Shown: positions 8,563 through 18,322, counted from the first letter of the stretch. The stretch: DNA of 64,000 nucleotides from Butyricicoccus_B sp017886875 (GCA_963931655.1 OZ007036.1:1488001-1552000), one strand, 5' to 3'. Made by a program: numbers and translations. The notes: a model not told the origin generated them from the sequence alone.

Positions 8563-8591
8563 ATATTAGCAGCTGATGAGCCAAATGTCAA
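8563..8591 (-). promoter_or_regulatory. Strong sigma-A promoter of the tRNA operon
   Basis: On the minus strand TTGACA (8591-8586), a 17-base spacer and TAATAT (8568-8563), about 30 bases ahead of tRNA-Gly. Confidence 0.8.
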
Positions 8592-8637
8592 CAACTTTTT
8601 TCATATTTTTTAAAAAACTTTTTCAAGCATAAAAATA

Positions 8638-8668
8638 GAAAAAAGCTCGACCTGTGCGAAAGTCGAGC
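8638..8668 (-). terminator. Terminator of the ferredoxin gene
   Basis: GCTCGAC at 8645-8651 pairs with GTCGAGC at 8662-8668; the minus strand reads into a T run. Confidence 0.8.
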
Positions 8669-8702
8669 CTTTATCTTAAATCTTTTTTTAGTCCGTTAAG
8701 GA

Positions 8703-8873
8703 TTAGCCCTGAGAGATAGCACCTACTGGGCAACCACCTGCACAAGAACCACAATCAACACAAGCGTCAGCGTTGATTTCGTACTTGCCGTCGCCCTCGG
8801 AGATAGCACCTACTGGGCACTCACCAGCACAAGCACCACAGCTAATGCAAGCGTCAGAAATTACGTATGCCAT
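8703..8873 (-). CDS. 2x[4Fe-4S] clostridial-type ferredoxin
   Basis: A 56-residue protein, too short for many ORF filters but unmistakable. It starts MAYVISDACISCGAC and holds two CxxCxxCxxxCP clusters (CISCGACAGECP and CVDCGSCAGGCP), each followed by VGAIS. This is the classic low-potential electron carrier of fermentative anaerobes, serving pyruvate:ferredoxin oxidoreductase, hydrogenases and similar enzymes. It has a very strong Shine-Dalgarno (GAGGAGGTG), its own promoter and terminator, and codons with more C and G than its neighbours, as expected for an abundant protein. Confidence 0.96.
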   Translation of the reverse strand: MAYVISDACISCGACAGECPVGAISEGDGKYEINADACVDCGSCAGGCPVGAISQG

Positions 8874-8904
8874 AAAAAGCACCTCCTCTAAAAATTACAC
8901 TCTC

Positions 8905-8932
8905 ATTGTAACACAAGTTTAAAAAATTACAA
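8905..8932 (-). promoter_or_regulatory. Promoter of the ferredoxin gene
   Basis: Minus strand TTGTAA (8932-8927), 16-base spacer, TACAAT (8910-8905), about 30 bases ahead of the ATG. The rest of the 390-base gap between the ferredoxin and ctsR is AT-rich and otherwise holds the ctsR control region. Confidence 0.55.
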
Positions 8933-9130
8933 GAGATTTTGTGCATGTTAGCCACTTGCAACTTTATGTTAGCATATGATAACTGGTAAATTGTCTTTAT
9001 ATAACATAATATATGCAAAATTTTAATGATAAATAGCTTAAAGTCAGAAAAATAAAAAACTTTAAAAAACAGCGAAATAGTGAGCATTTAAAAGAAAATA
9101 AGAGATAATCTAAAATAATAAAAGAACAAA

Positions 9131-9147
9131 GGTCAGAAAAGGTCAAA
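9131..9147 (+). promoter_or_regulatory. CtsR operator, upstream copy
   Basis: GGTCAGAAAAGGTCAAA, one change from the CtsR heptad repeat consensus RGTCAAANANRGTCAAA. It lies just ahead of the -35 box. Confidence 0.75.
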
Positions 9148-9155
9148 AACAACAC

Positions 9156-9183
9156 TTGCAAATATTTCTTGCAGGTGTATAAT
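9156..9183 (+). promoter_or_regulatory. Sigma-A promoter of the ctsR operon
   Basis: TTGCAA at 9156-9161, 16-base spacer, TATAAT at 9178-9183, flanked by the two CtsR boxes. Confidence 0.7.
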
Positions 9184-9195
9184 AGAAGCATGAAA

Positions 9196-9212
9196 GGTCA
9201 AAGAAAGTCAAA
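9196..9212 (+). promoter_or_regulatory. CtsR operator, downstream copy
   Basis: GGTCAAAGAAAGTCAAA, an exact match to the CtsR heptad repeat, at the expected transcription start. It supports autoregulation of the operon. Confidence 0.88.
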
Positions 9213-9266
9213 GTCAGAAAATATAAAAATTATGACTGTGTTTAAAATAGATTGGAGATGGTAAAG

Positions 9267-9719
9267 ATGAAAATGAGCGATATGATAGCTGACTTTATAG
9301 GCGAGATGCTACAAAGTGGTGGCGGTGTCGCAGAGTTAAAACGAAGGCAGGTCGCTGATAAGTTTTCATGTGTGCCAAGTCAAGTAAACTATGTTATAGA
9401 AACTCGGTTCACTCCAGAAAACGGCTATATAGTTGAAAGCCGTCGTGGTGGTGGCGGTTATATAAGAATTGTCCGCATGATGGACGACAAACAGCGTACA
9501 CTTGTTGAGGCTGCAAGAGGAATAGGCGGAAAGCTTACACAAAATGATGCCGCTAGACTTACAAAAACCCTTGTTTCAGTCGGGCTTTTAAGTGTAAGAG
9601 AAGGTAAACTATTACTTTCTGCTTGCTCTGATGGTTCGCTTGTTGAAATCCCAGATGATTATAGAGATAGTATTAGAGCTAGTATTTTTAGATGTGCAAT
9701 TTTAGCTATTGCAACATAG
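9267..9719 (+). CDS. ctsR: Class III heat-shock repressor CtsR
   Basis: A 150-residue CtsR, full length. The N-terminal winged helix-turn-helix carries the family signature VAELKRRQVADKFSCVPSQVNYVI and the glycine-rich wing ESRRGGGGYIRI with its Arg, the intrinsic heat-sensing tip. The C-terminal four-helix domain is the target of McsB arginine phosphorylation and ClpCP degradation. It represses clpC, clpP and clpE type genes by binding heptad repeats, two of which lie ahead of this gene. The ATG at 9267 is chosen over the TTG at 9252 because GGAG at 9254 is correctly spaced for it. Confidence 0.95.
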   Translation: MKMSDMIADFIGEMLQSGGGVAELKRRQVADKFSCVPSQVNYVIETRFTPENGYIVESRRGGGGYIRIVRMMDDKQRTLVEAARGIGGKLTQNDAARLTKTLVSVGLLSVREGKLLLSACSDGSLVEIPDDYRDSIRASIFRCAILAIAT

Positions 9720-9774
9720 TTTTATGCGTTAAGTAATCAAATTGTTATATATATCTATGAAAGGAAGATGTCTT

Positions 9775-10299
9775 ATGTTATGTCAACATTGTGGTAAAAA
9801 TCAGGCAACTACATTTTATAAAGAAAATATCAACGGTCAAACAAAAGAGCTTACTCTGTGTCCAGAGTGTGCGGCAGAACTGACTGGTGAAACACCTACA
9901 TTCGGTTCATTCTTTAACTCATCATTTTGGAATGACGACTTCTTTAAAAACCCATTCGGCACATGGGGCAATTCACTTTTCGCATCGCCTAAACAGGCAA
10001 TCGGCGGCGGTAGACGTTGCAGCACTTGTGGAATGACCGAAAGTGAACTTCGCAGAACTGGTCGAGCTGGTTGTGGTGATTGTTATAACAGTTTTAGTGA
10101 TATACTACTCCCTTATATAAAGAAGTTACATGGTGCTGCTGCTCATGTGGGTACTGCACCTAAGCAAGTCGAACAAAACACAAATCCACTAGATGATTTA
10201 AAAACTAGACTTGCTGATGCTGTTAAAAATGAAAACTATGAAGAAGCAGCTAAATTAAGAGATGAAATCCGCAGACAGGAGGGTGAACAAAATGGCTGA
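9775..10299 (+). CDS. mcsA: McsA, zinc-binding activator of the McsB arginine kinase
   Basis: A 174-residue McsA. Zinc-binding pairs are CQHC near residue 3, CPEC near 32, CSTC near 82 and CGDC near 99. The C terminus holds a UVR motif (NENYEEAAKLRDEIRRQE) that docks to partners. McsA activates the protein arginine kinase McsB and helps modulate CtsR. The ATG at 9775 follows AAAGGAAG and matches the usual MLCQ start; an upstream TTG at 9742 has no ribosome site. It overlaps mcsB by 8 bases, implying translational coupling. Confidence 0.93.
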   Translation: MLCQHCGKNQATTFYKENINGQTKELTLCPECAAELTGETPTFGSFFNSSFWNDDFFKNPFGTWGNSLFASPKQAIGGGRRCSTCGMTESELRRTGRAGCGDCYNSFSDILLPYIKKLHGAAAHVGTAPKQVEQNTNPLDDLKTRLADAVKNENYEEAAKLRDEIRRQEGEQNG

Positions 10300-11299
10300 G
10301 TTTGAATTTCATGGTGGTTTTGCAGATTTAGCAGTTAGCACCAGAGTGCGTCTTGCAAGAAACTTTAAAGGCTATACTTATAGAAATTTAACCGCTGAAA
10401 AACAAAAAGAAATTGCAGATAAAATATGGAATGCTATAAATACAGCTCCTGCAATATCTAAGCAGTTCACCTTTACTGAAATAAAAGCGGGTTCAAATGA
10501 AGCTTTATCAAAGGTAGAAACACATCAAATTTCGCCTGAGCTTGCACAAAATGGCGGTTATTTAATCGCAACTGAAAACGGTGGTGTAAGCATTATGATA
10601 GGTGAAGAAGACCATATGCGTTTACAAGTTATGGGCAGTGGTCTTTGTCCTAAGGAGTGTATGCAGGAAGCAAGTAGGCTTGCATCACTTATAGAGTCAC
10701 AAATTCCTATGGATTATGATACAAACCTCGGTTATCTAACCGCTTGCCCAAGCAATATTGGCACAGGTCTTAGAGCGTCAGTGATGTTACACTTGCCTAT
10801 GCTTGAAAGTGCGGGCGGTATTTCAGAGCTTGTAAACCTAGCGGGCAGACAAGGCTTTACTGTTCGTGGTGCTTATGGTGAAGGCTCTAGGGCAGTAGGT
10901 GGTTTTTATCAGCTATCTAACCAAGTAACACTTGGCATTTCAGAGGATAACATAATAGAAAAACTTATAAAACTTTGCACTGAAGTCATAGAGAAAGAAA
11001 AAAATCTCAGACATAGTGTATCAAGTCAATATAAATTAGAGCTTACAGACAAGGTTTGTCGTGCAGTTGGCACACTAAAAACCGCACGTCAAATGCAGAC
11101 AAATGAAGCCATTGACTGTTTAAGTCAAGTTTTAATTGGTATCTCTATGAAGTATTTAGATGGTGTAAAACCAGAAGAAATTTGGAAAACTGAGCAGAGA
11201 ATACAGCCGGCAGTTTTAGGCGGAACAGCTAACGAGCGTGACAAAAAACGTGCTGATATTCTCAGAGATTTAACAAAATCACTTGAAATTATTATTTGA
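10292..11299 (+). CDS. mcsB: Protein arginine kinase McsB
   Basis: A 335-residue ATP:guanido phosphotransferase. STRVRLARNF near the N terminus is the phosphagen kinase nucleotide-binding start, and LTACPSNIGTGLRASV contains the Cys/Asn-Gly-Thr-Gly-Arg active-site segment. McsB phosphorylates arginines on damaged proteins and on CtsR, marking them for ClpCP. The start at 10292 follows AGGAGGGTG inside the end of mcsA. It is the third gene of ctsR-mcsA-mcsB-clpC, the standard Bacillota order. Confidence 0.95.
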   Translation: MAEFEFHGGFADLAVSTRVRLARNFKGYTYRNLTAEKQKEIADKIWNAINTAPAISKQFTFTEIKAGSNEALSKVETHQISPELAQNGGYLIATENGGVSIMIGEEDHMRLQVMGSGLCPKECMQEASRLASLIESQIPMDYDTNLGYLTACPSNIGTGLRASVMLHLPMLESAGGISELVNLAGRQGFTVRGAYGEGSRAVGGFYQLSNQVTLGISEDNIIEKLIKLCTEVIEKEKNLRHSVSSQYKLELTDKVCRAVGTLKTARQMQTNEAIDCLSQVLIGISMKYLDGVKPEEIWKTEQRIQPAVLGGTANERDKKRADILRDLTKSLEIII

Positions 11300-11319
11300 T
11301 TTAAAGGAGTGAAAAGACT

Positions 11320-13767
11320 ATGTTTTTTAGAAATAGATTCACACAACGTGCAGAAAAAGCATTAAATCTTGCACAGCAAACAGCAGGCGAACTTGGTCAC
11401 AGCTATGTAGGCTCTGAACATTTGCTTGCAGGTCTTGCAAAGGAGCAAGAGGGTATAGCAGGTAGAACCCTTGAGCAATTTGGAGTTACAGTGGATAAAA
11501 TTATAGAAGAAATTGAAAAAATCACTGGCAAAGGAACTCCAGACCAGAATGCACCTCAAGGTTTAACCCCTCGTACAAAGAAAATTATTGAACTTGCTGT
11601 TATGACTGCAAGTCAACTTGGTGCAGGTTATGTTGGCACTGAACATCTTTTAATGGGACTTATGAGAGAAGGCGAAAATGTTGCCTTGCAGGTATTAAAT
11701 TCTCTTGATGTTGATATAGAAAAATTATATACTTCACTTGTTGATGCAATAGGTGCATCTAATGATAGTGATATGACTGTGTCACAGTCTGGCGAAAAGG
11801 GTAAGAAAAGCTCTACTAAAACACTTGAGAAATACGGTAAAGATTTAACCAAAGCCGCAAAAGAAGGCAAACTTGACCCTGTAATCGGTAGAAAAGATGA
11901 AATAGACAGAGTAATTCAAATTTTATCCCGCAGAACTAAAAACAATCCTGCTCTAATCGGTGACCCTGGTGTTGGTAAAACCGCTATTGCAGAAGGTTTA
12001 GCTCAAAAAATTGTTTCTGGTGATGTGCCTGAAACTCTGGCTAAAAAGCGTATTATTGCACTTGATTTAACTGGTATGATTGCAGGTACTAAATATCGTG
12101 GTGAATTTGAGGAGCGTATCAAGAGCGTACTTGAAGAACTACAAAATGCAAAAGATGTAATTTTGTTTATTGATGAACTCCATATTATTGTGGGTGCTGG
12201 TGCTGCTGAAGGTGCAGTTGATGCTGCAAATATTCTAAAACCTGCTCTTGCTAGAGGTGACATTCAGGTTATAGGTGCAACCACACTAGATGAATATAGA
12301 AAGCATATTGAAAAAGACTCTGCTCTTGAAAGAAGATTTCAACCTGTAACAATAGGTGAGCCAAGTCAGGAAGATGCAATCGAAATTTTAAAGGGCTTGC
12401 GTGATAGATATGAAGCACATCATAGAATTAGAATTTCTGATGATGCTATAACATCTGCTGTAAAGCTTAGTGTGCGTTATATTTCTGGCAGACAGTTACC
12501 AGATAAGGCTATTGACCTTATAGATGAGGCTTGTTCTCGTGTTCGTATGAAGAATATGACACCTCCAAATAACCTAAAAACTCTTGAAGACGAGTTAAAG
12601 AGCATTTCTGCACATAAAGAGGAAGCTGTAAAAGCTCAAGATTATGAACAAGCTGCAAAACTGCGTGACGAGGAAAACGCTAAAAAGGCAGAAATTGAAA
12701 GCGAACGTAAAACTTGGGAGAGCAAAAACACCAAAGCGGGCGGAGAAGTTACCGAACAGGATATTGCAGAAGTAATTGCAAGTTGGACTGGTATACCTGC
12801 TGCAAGAATTAGTGAAGATGAAGGTGAACGCTTATTACATCTTGAGGACACATTACATGAACGTGTTATAGGTCAAGATGAAGCTGTAACTGCTGTTTCT
12901 AAGGCTATTCGTAGAGGTAGAGTTGGACTTAGAGACCCAAAACGCCCAATAGGTTCATTTATCTTCCTTGGTCCAACTGGTGTTGGTAAAACAGAACTCT
13001 GTAAAACCCTTGCTGAAGCACTATTTGGCGATGAAAATGCTATGATACGTGTAGATATGTCCGAATATATGGAGAAACACAGCGTTTCACGTTTAATTGG
13101 TTCTCCTCCAGGATATGTTGGCTATGATGAAGGCGGACAGCTCACCGAAAAGGTAAGAAGAAAACCTTATTCTGTAATTCTGCTTGATGAGATTGAAAAA
13201 GCTCACCCTGATGTATTTAATCTATTGCTGCAAATCCTTGAAGATGGTGTACTAACCGACGGTCAAGGCAGAAAAGTTGACTTTAAAAACACAGTTGTTA
13301 TTATGACATCTAATATCGGTGCTACAAAAATCACAGGTCAAGGCAGAAAATCTCTTGGTTTTGCTGAGGGAGAGAATACAGAGCAAACTCAGACATTTGA
13401 GCAGATTAAAAATGAGGTAATGACCGACCTTAAACAAGCATTTAGACCAGAACTTTTAAACCGTATTGATGAAATTATTGTGTTCCATAGATTGGGTGAA
13501 GAAGAAATTGAAAAGATTGCAGAAGGTATGCTGAAAAATGTTGCAAACCGTATGCAAGATATGGAAATTACACTTTCATGGACTGATAACGCTAAAAAAC
13601 ACCTTGCAAAAGCTGGTTTTGACCCTGTTTATGGTGCAAGACCTCTTCGCAGAGCCATTCAATCACAAGTTGAAGACCTAGTAGCTGAGGAATTTTTAAG
13701 CGGCAAAATCAAACGTGGTCAAAATGTAACCCTTGATGAGGAAGATGAAAAACTGGTATTAAAATAA
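11320..13767 (+). CDS. clpC: AAA+ unfoldase ClpC
   Basis: An 815-residue Hsp100 protein. Two N-terminal Clp_N repeats (1-145), first AAA+ module with Walker A GDPGVGKT near 212 and Walker B LFIDEL, a UVR-containing middle domain near 420-460 (KAQDYEQAAKLRDEE) that binds McsB or MecA-type adaptors, and a second AAA+ module with GPTGVGKT near 553. LGF near 680 is the loop that docks onto ClpP. It unfolds arginine-phosphorylated proteins for degradation by ClpP. It ends the CtsR-controlled operon and is followed by a terminator. Confidence 0.97.
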   Translation: MFFRNRFTQRAEKALNLAQQTAGELGHSYVGSEHLLAGLAKEQEGIAGRTLEQFGVTVDKIIEEIEKITGKGTPDQNAPQGLTPRTKKIIELAVMTASQLGAGYVGTEHLLMGLMREGENVALQVLNSLDVDIEKLYTSLVDAIGASNDSDMTVSQSGEKGKKSSTKTLEKYGKDLTKAAKEGKLDPVIGRKDEIDRVIQILSRRTKNNPALIGDPGVGKTAIAEGLAQKIVSGDVPETLAKKRIIALDLTGMIAGTKYRGEFEERIKSVLEELQNAKDVILFIDELHIIVGAGAAEGAVDAANILKPALARGDIQVIGATTLDEYRKHIEKDSALERRFQPVTIGEPSQEDAIEILKGLRDRYEAHHRIRISDDAITSAVKLSVRYISGRQLPDKAIDLIDEACSRVRMKNMTPPNNLKTLEDELKSISAHKEEAVKAQDYEQAAKLRDEENAKKAEIESERKTWESKNTKAGGEVTEQDIAEVIASWTGIPAARISEDEGERLLHLEDTLHERVIGQDEAVTAVSKAIRRGRVGLRDPKRPIGSFIFLGPTGVGKTELCKTLAEALFGDENAMIRVDMSEYMEKHSVSRLIGSPPGYVGYDEGGQLTEKVRRKPYSVILLDEIEKAHPDVFNLLLQILEDGVLTDGQGRKVDFKNTVVIMTSNIGATKITGQGRKSLGFAEGENTEQTQTFEQIKNEVMTDLKQAFRPELLNRIDEIIVFHRLGEEEIEKIAEGMLKNVANRMQDMEITLSWTDNAKKHLAKAGFDPVYGARPLRRAIQSQVEDLVAEEFLSGKIKRGQNVTLDEEDEKLVLK

Positions 13768-13784
13768 TACTATAAACAATGTAA

Positions 13785-13819
13785 AGCAAGCCATTTATAA
13801 AAAGATGGCTCGCTTTTTT
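13785..13819 (+). terminator. Terminator of the ctsR-clpC operon
   Basis: AGCAAGCCAT pairs with ATGGCTCGCT with one mismatch, then TTTTTT. Confidence 0.8.
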
Positions 13820-13969
13820 GTATAAATTTAATAAAGTAAGCTTTACAATATTGTATATATTAAATTGTAAGCGTAATAATTACCAGTTTTCAAGCAGTAA
13901 ATACCACGCAAAAAATTTATAATAAAGTTATAATTAGCTTAAATAAATTTTTATAAAGGGGTATTTCTA

Positions 13970-15376
13970 ATGAATGGCTTTATAAATGATAACTTTCTTT
14001 TAACAACTGAACCTGCTCGCAGACTTTATGCAGATTATGCTGCAAAACAGCCTATTTTTGACTATCATTGTCATTTAAATCCTCAAGAAATCTATGAAAA
14101 CAAACAGTTTTCTGATATTGGTGAAGCTTGGCTTGCAGGTGACCATTATAAATGGCGTGTAATGCGTGCTAATGCTATTGATGAAAAATTTATAACTGGT
14201 AATGCTACTTTTGAAGAAAAATTCAATCAATTTGCAAAAATTATGCCAACTCTTATTGGTAACCCAATTTACCACTGGTCACATCTTGAGTTAAAACGTT
14301 TTTTTGACCTTGATGTTAGCCTTAGTGAAAAGACTGCTAAGCAGGTTTGGGATACTGCTAACGCTAAATTACAGAGTGAAAATGGTTGTGCTCGTAAACT
14401 TATTGAGCAAAGCAATGTAAAAGCTCTTTGTACAACTGATGACCCTGCCGACGATTTACAATATCACAAGTTAATAGCAGAGGATAAGAGTTTTGATGTT
14501 AAAGTTCTGCCTACTTTCCGCCCAGAACAGGCTCTTTCTCCTGAAAAGCCTACTTTTGCAGCTTATATGCAAAAACTAGGCAATGCTGCCAGTGTTGAAA
14601 TTAAAAATATTGACGATTTAAAGGAAGCTCTAAAGCGTCGTGTTGATTACTTTGAAAAAGCTGGTTGTCGTATTTCTGACCATTCATTCGGTGCACCTGA
14701 TTTCACAATTTGGGACGAAGCAGCGGCTCAAACCGCTATGAATAAGGCTTTAAATGGTGAAACTCCATCTGATTATGAAGTTTCTGCTTTCCAATCCTTT
14801 ATGATGGATTATCTGGGTGAGCTTTACGCACAAAAGGATTTTGCTATGCAGCTGCATATTGGCGTTCTGCGTAATCTAAACACCAAAAGATTTAAGCTTT
14901 TGGGTGCGGATATCGGCTGTGATAGCATTGGTGATACAATTTCGGCTGCATCTCTTGCAGCTCTGCTTGACCGTCTTGCAGTGCGTGACTGTCTGCCAAA
15001 GACTATTCTTTATACTTTAAATGCTGCTGATAATGATAAGCTTGCATCTATTGCTGGTTGTTTCCAAGACTCTCAAACCGCTGGTAAAATTCAGTTTGGT
15101 TCTGCTTGGTGGTTCCATGACCATTTTGACGGTATGACCACACAAATGAAGTCTTTAGCTAGCATTGGTGTATTAAGTCGTTTTATTGGTATGTTAACTG
15201 ATAGCCGTTCATTTTTATCATATCCTAGACATGAATACTTCCGCAGAATTCTTTGCGAACTTGTTGGCGGTTGGATTGCTGATGGTAAAGCTCCTGCTGA
15301 TTATGATGCTATCGGCAAGGTGATTTCTGATATCTGCTTTGATAACGTTTGGAATTATATCGGCATGAATAAATAA
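13970..15376 (+). CDS. uxaC: Uronate (glucuronate/galacturonate) isomerase
   Basis: A 468-residue amidohydrolase-fold isomerase, full length for UxaC. The metal-binding HxH is in DYHCHLNPQEIYEN near residue 30, and the C-terminal part has the active-site stretch GSAWWFHDHFDGM and LTDSRSFLSYPRHEYFRR. It converts D-glucuronate to D-fructuronate or D-galacturonate to D-tagaturonate, the first step of hexuronate breakdown from pectin or host glycans. No other uxa/uxu genes are next to it, so it stands alone behind AAAGGGG, with a terminator after it. Confidence 0.95.
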   Translation: MNGFINDNFLLTTEPARRLYADYAAKQPIFDYHCHLNPQEIYENKQFSDIGEAWLAGDHYKWRVMRANAIDEKFITGNATFEEKFNQFAKIMPTLIGNPIYHWSHLELKRFFDLDVSLSEKTAKQVWDTANAKLQSENGCARKLIEQSNVKALCTTDDPADDLQYHKLIAEDKSFDVKVLPTFRPEQALSPEKPTFAAYMQKLGNAASVEIKNIDDLKEALKRRVDYFEKAGCRISDHSFGAPDFTIWDEAAAQTAMNKALNGETPSDYEVSAFQSFMMDYLGELYAQKDFAMQLHIGVLRNLNTKRFKLLGADIGCDSIGDTISAASLAALLDRLAVRDCLPKTILYTLNAADNDKLASIAGCFQDSQTAGKIQFGSAWWFHDHFDGMTTQMKSLASIGVLSRFIGMLTDSRSFLSYPRHEYFRRILCELVGGWIADGKAPADYDAIGKVISDICFDNVWNYIGMNK

Positions 15377-15387
15377 TTTCTTTTTAA

Positions 15388-15425
15388 AACACAGTAGAGG
15401 TCTAAAACCTTTGCTGTGTTTTTTT
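15388..15425 (+). terminator. Terminator after uxaC
   Basis: AACACAG pairs with CTGTGTT and inner AGGT with ACCT, then a T run. The following 200 bases up to ppdK are AT-rich leader; no clear -35 box was found, though a TATAAT lies near 15558. Confidence 0.75.
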
Positions 15426-15630
15426 ATTGCGTTAAGTGTCTGTTAAGATTGTGACATTTTTCATAAGAAAATAAGTGGAAATTATTGTGTAAAATATACA
15501 AATTTAACTGCTCAAAAAAAGTGATTTTACCGATATGGTAATTTATTTGTTAATATGTTATAATTATTGCAGAGATTAAATAAAATATTTAGGTAAATCG
15601 TAAAAAGCACGAAACGGAGGATTTCTAGCT

Positions 15631-18258
15631 ATGAAGAAGTTTGTGTATATGTTCTCTGAAGGTAATGGCAGCATGAGAGAGCTGCTCGGTGGTAAGGGTG
15701 CTAACCTTGCTGAAATGACAAGCCTTGGTATGCCTGTTCCTCAGGGGTTTACTATTACTACTGAAGCTTGTACCCGTTACTATCAAGATGGTAAAACTAT
15801 TTATCCTGATATTCAAGAACAGATTATGGAATATTTAGATAAACTTGAAAAAATCACTGGTAAAACTTTAGGCGACCCAGCACGCCCACTGCTTGTTTCT
15901 GTTCGCTCTGGTGCTCGTGCTTCTATGCCAGGTATGATGGATACTATCCTTAACCTTGGTATGAATGATGAAATCTGTAAAGCAGTTGAAAATTTAACTT
16001 CTAATCCTCGTTTTGCTCGTGATAGTTATAGAAGATTTATTCAAATGTTCTCTGATGTTGTTATGGAACTGCCTAAGTCCTCTTTTGAACAATTCATTGA
16101 TGAAGTTAAGGACAAAAAAGGCGTTAAACTTGATAATGAATTAGATACTGATGATATGTCAACTCTAATTGATATGTTTAAGGCTCATTATAAAAATTCA
16201 CTTGGTCATGATTTCCCTCAAGACCCTAAACAGCAACTAATGGAAGCTGTTCGTGCTGTTTTCCGTTCTTGGGATAACCCTCGTGCGAACACTTACCGCC
16301 GTATGAATGATATCCCTCATTCTTGGGGTACTGCAGTTAATGTTCAATCCATGGTTTTCGGTAATATGGGCGAAACCTCTGGTACTGGTGTTGCTTTCAC
16401 TCGCAACCCTTCAACTGGTGAAAAGAAACTATATGGCGAGTTCCTTATGAATGCTCAAGGCGAAGATGTTGTTGCGGGTATCCGTACTCCTCAGCCTATT
16501 TCCGCTTTAGCTGACACTATGCCAGAAGTGTATCAGCAATTTGTTGATATCTCTAGCAAGCTAGAAGAACACTATGGTGATATGCAAGATATGGAGTTCA
16601 CTATCGAAAATGGTAAACTCTATATGTTACAAACTCGTAATGGTAAACGTACTGCTCAAGCAGCTCTAAAAATCGCTGTTGATTTGGTCGATGAAGGTGT
16701 TTGCACTAAAGAACAAGCGATGATGAAAGTTGAACCTAAACAGCTTGATGCTTTACTTCACCCTACTTTTGTACCTGCAGCTCTAAAGGCTGCTAAACCT
16801 ATCACAAGTGGTCTGCCTGCTTCTCCAGGTGCGGCTTGTGGTGCGGTTTACTTTACCGCTGACGCTGCCGCTACTGCTCATAAAACTGGTGAGAAAGTCG
16901 TTTTAGTACGTCAGGAAACTTCTCCAGAAGATATTGACGGTATGGCAGTTTCAGAAGGTATTATGACTGCTCGTGGTGGTATGACTTCTCATGCGGCTGT
17001 TGTTGCTCGTGGTATGGGTACTTGCTGTGTCGCTGGCGTAAACGGTATTAAAGTAGATGAAATGAATAAAACTCTAACATTTGCTGATGGTACAGTATTA
17101 AATGAAGGTGAGTTTATTTCACTTGATGGCTCTACTGGTAATGTTTATATTGGTAAAATAGATACTCAAGAAGCAAAACTCACTGGTGACTTTGGTCGCT
17201 TTATGGGTTGGGCTGACGAAATTCGTCAACTTCATGTTCGTACAAATGGTGATACTCCTAGAGACGCTACTCAAGCAAGAAAATTCGGTGCTGAGGGTAT
17301 CGGTCTGTGTCGTACTGAACATATGTTCTTTGAACCAGAACGCATAAAGGCTGTTCGTGAAATGATTGTTTCCGAAACAGTAGAACAAAGAAAAACTGCT
17401 CTTGCTAAAATCCTACCTATGCAAAGAGGCGATTTTGAGGCTATCTACAAAGCTATGGGTGGTTTACCTGTTACTATCAGACTGCTTGACCCTCCTCTAC
17501 ATGAGTTCTTACCTCAAGAAGATGAGGATATTAAGGAATTAGCTAATGAAATGGGTATCACTTTTGAAAAATTAAAGGGTATTGTTGAAAGTTTACACGA
17601 ATTTAACCCTATGCTTGGTACTCGTGGCTGTCGTCTTGATGTGCTTTATCCAGAAATCGCTGAAATGCAGACAGAAGCTATTATTTCCGCAGCTATAAAT
17701 GTATGTAAATCAGATGGATTAAATATAGTACCAGAAATTATGGTTCCTCTGGTATCTGAAATCAATGAATTAAAATTTGTAAAGAAAGTAATTAAGGCTA
17801 AAGCTGATGAGCTCATTGAAAAATCTGGTCTAAAGATGAAATATCTAGTTGGTACTATGATTGAAACTCCAAGAGCTGCTGTAACTGCTGATGAAATCGC
17901 TACAGAAGCTGAATTCTTCTCATTTGGTACAAATGACTTAACTCAGATGACTTATGGTTTCTCAAGAGATGATGTGGGTAGAATACTAGACACCTACTTT
18001 GAAAAGAAAATACTAGAGTCTGACCCATTCGCAAGACTAGACCAAAATGGTGTTGGTAAGCTTGTAAAATATGCAGTAGAAAACGGAAAGAAAACTCGTC
18101 CAGATATCAAACTCGGTATATGTGGCGAGCATGGCGGCGACCTTTCTTCAGTTGAGTTCTGTCATAATGTAGGTCTGAACTACGTATCATGTTCACCATT
18201 TAGAGTGCCAATCGCAAGACTGGCAGCAGCTCAAGCGGCTGTTAAAAATCCAAGATAA
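15631..18258 (+). CDS. ppdK: Pyruvate, phosphate dikinase
   Basis: An 875-residue PPDK. Order: N-terminal ATP-grasp nucleotide domain, central phosphohistidine domain with GGMTSHAAVVARGMG (catalytic His near 455), and C-terminal PEP/pyruvate TIM barrel with GLCRTEHMFF and LGICGEHGGD (catalytic Cys near 830). It interconverts PEP + AMP + PPi and pyruvate + ATP + Pi. In anaerobes it serves as a PPi-saving glycolytic enzyme or for gluconeogenesis. ACGGAGG precedes the ATG. Codon use suggests high expression. Confidence 0.97.
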   Translation: MKKFVYMFSEGNGSMRELLGGKGANLAEMTSLGMPVPQGFTITTEACTRYYQDGKTIYPDIQEQIMEYLDKLEKITGKTLGDPARPLLVSVRSGARASMPGMMDTILNLGMNDEICKAVENLTSNPRFARDSYRRFIQMFSDVVMELPKSSFEQFIDEVKDKKGVKLDNELDTDDMSTLIDMFKAHYKNSLGHDFPQDPKQQLMEAVRAVFRSWDNPRANTYRRMNDIPHSWGTAVNVQSMVFGNMGETSGTGVAFTRNPSTGEKKLYGEFLMNAQGEDVVAGIRTPQPISALADTMPEVYQQFVDISSKLEEHYGDMQDMEFTIENGKLYMLQTRNGKRTAQAALKIAVDLVDEGVCTKEQAMMKVEPKQLDALLHPTFVPAALKAAKPITSGLPASPGAACGAVYFTADAAATAHKTGEKVVLVRQETSPEDIDGMAVSEGIMTARGGMTSHAAVVARGMGTCCVAGVNGIKVDEMNKTLTFADGTVLNEGEFISLDGSTGNVYIGKIDTQEAKLTGDFGRFMGWADEIRQLHVRTNGDTPRDATQARKFGAEGIGLCRTEHMFFEPERIKAVREMIVSETVEQRKTALAKILPMQRGDFEAIYKAMGGLPVTIRLLDPPLHEFLPQEDEDIKELANEMGITFEKLKGIVESLHEFNPMLGTRGCRLDVLYPEIAEMQTEAIISAAINVCKSDGLNIVPEIMVPLVSEINELKFVKKVIKAKADELIEKSGLKMKYLVGTMIETPRAAVTADEIATEAEFFSFGTNDLTQMTYGFSRDDVGRILDTYFEKKILESDPFARLDQNGVGKLVKYAVENGKKTRPDIKLGICGEHGGDLSSVEFCHNVGLNYVSCSPFRVPIARLAAAQAAVKNPR

Positions 18259-18285
18259 AGTTCACCCCTAACCATTTATTTATAA

Positions 18286-18322
18286 AAGACTCCTCCAATT
18301 TTAACCTTGGGGGAGTTCTTTT
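18286..18322 (+). terminator. Terminator after ppdK
   Basis: AAGACTCCTCC pairs with GGGGGAGTTCTT, then TTTG. Confidence 0.7.
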
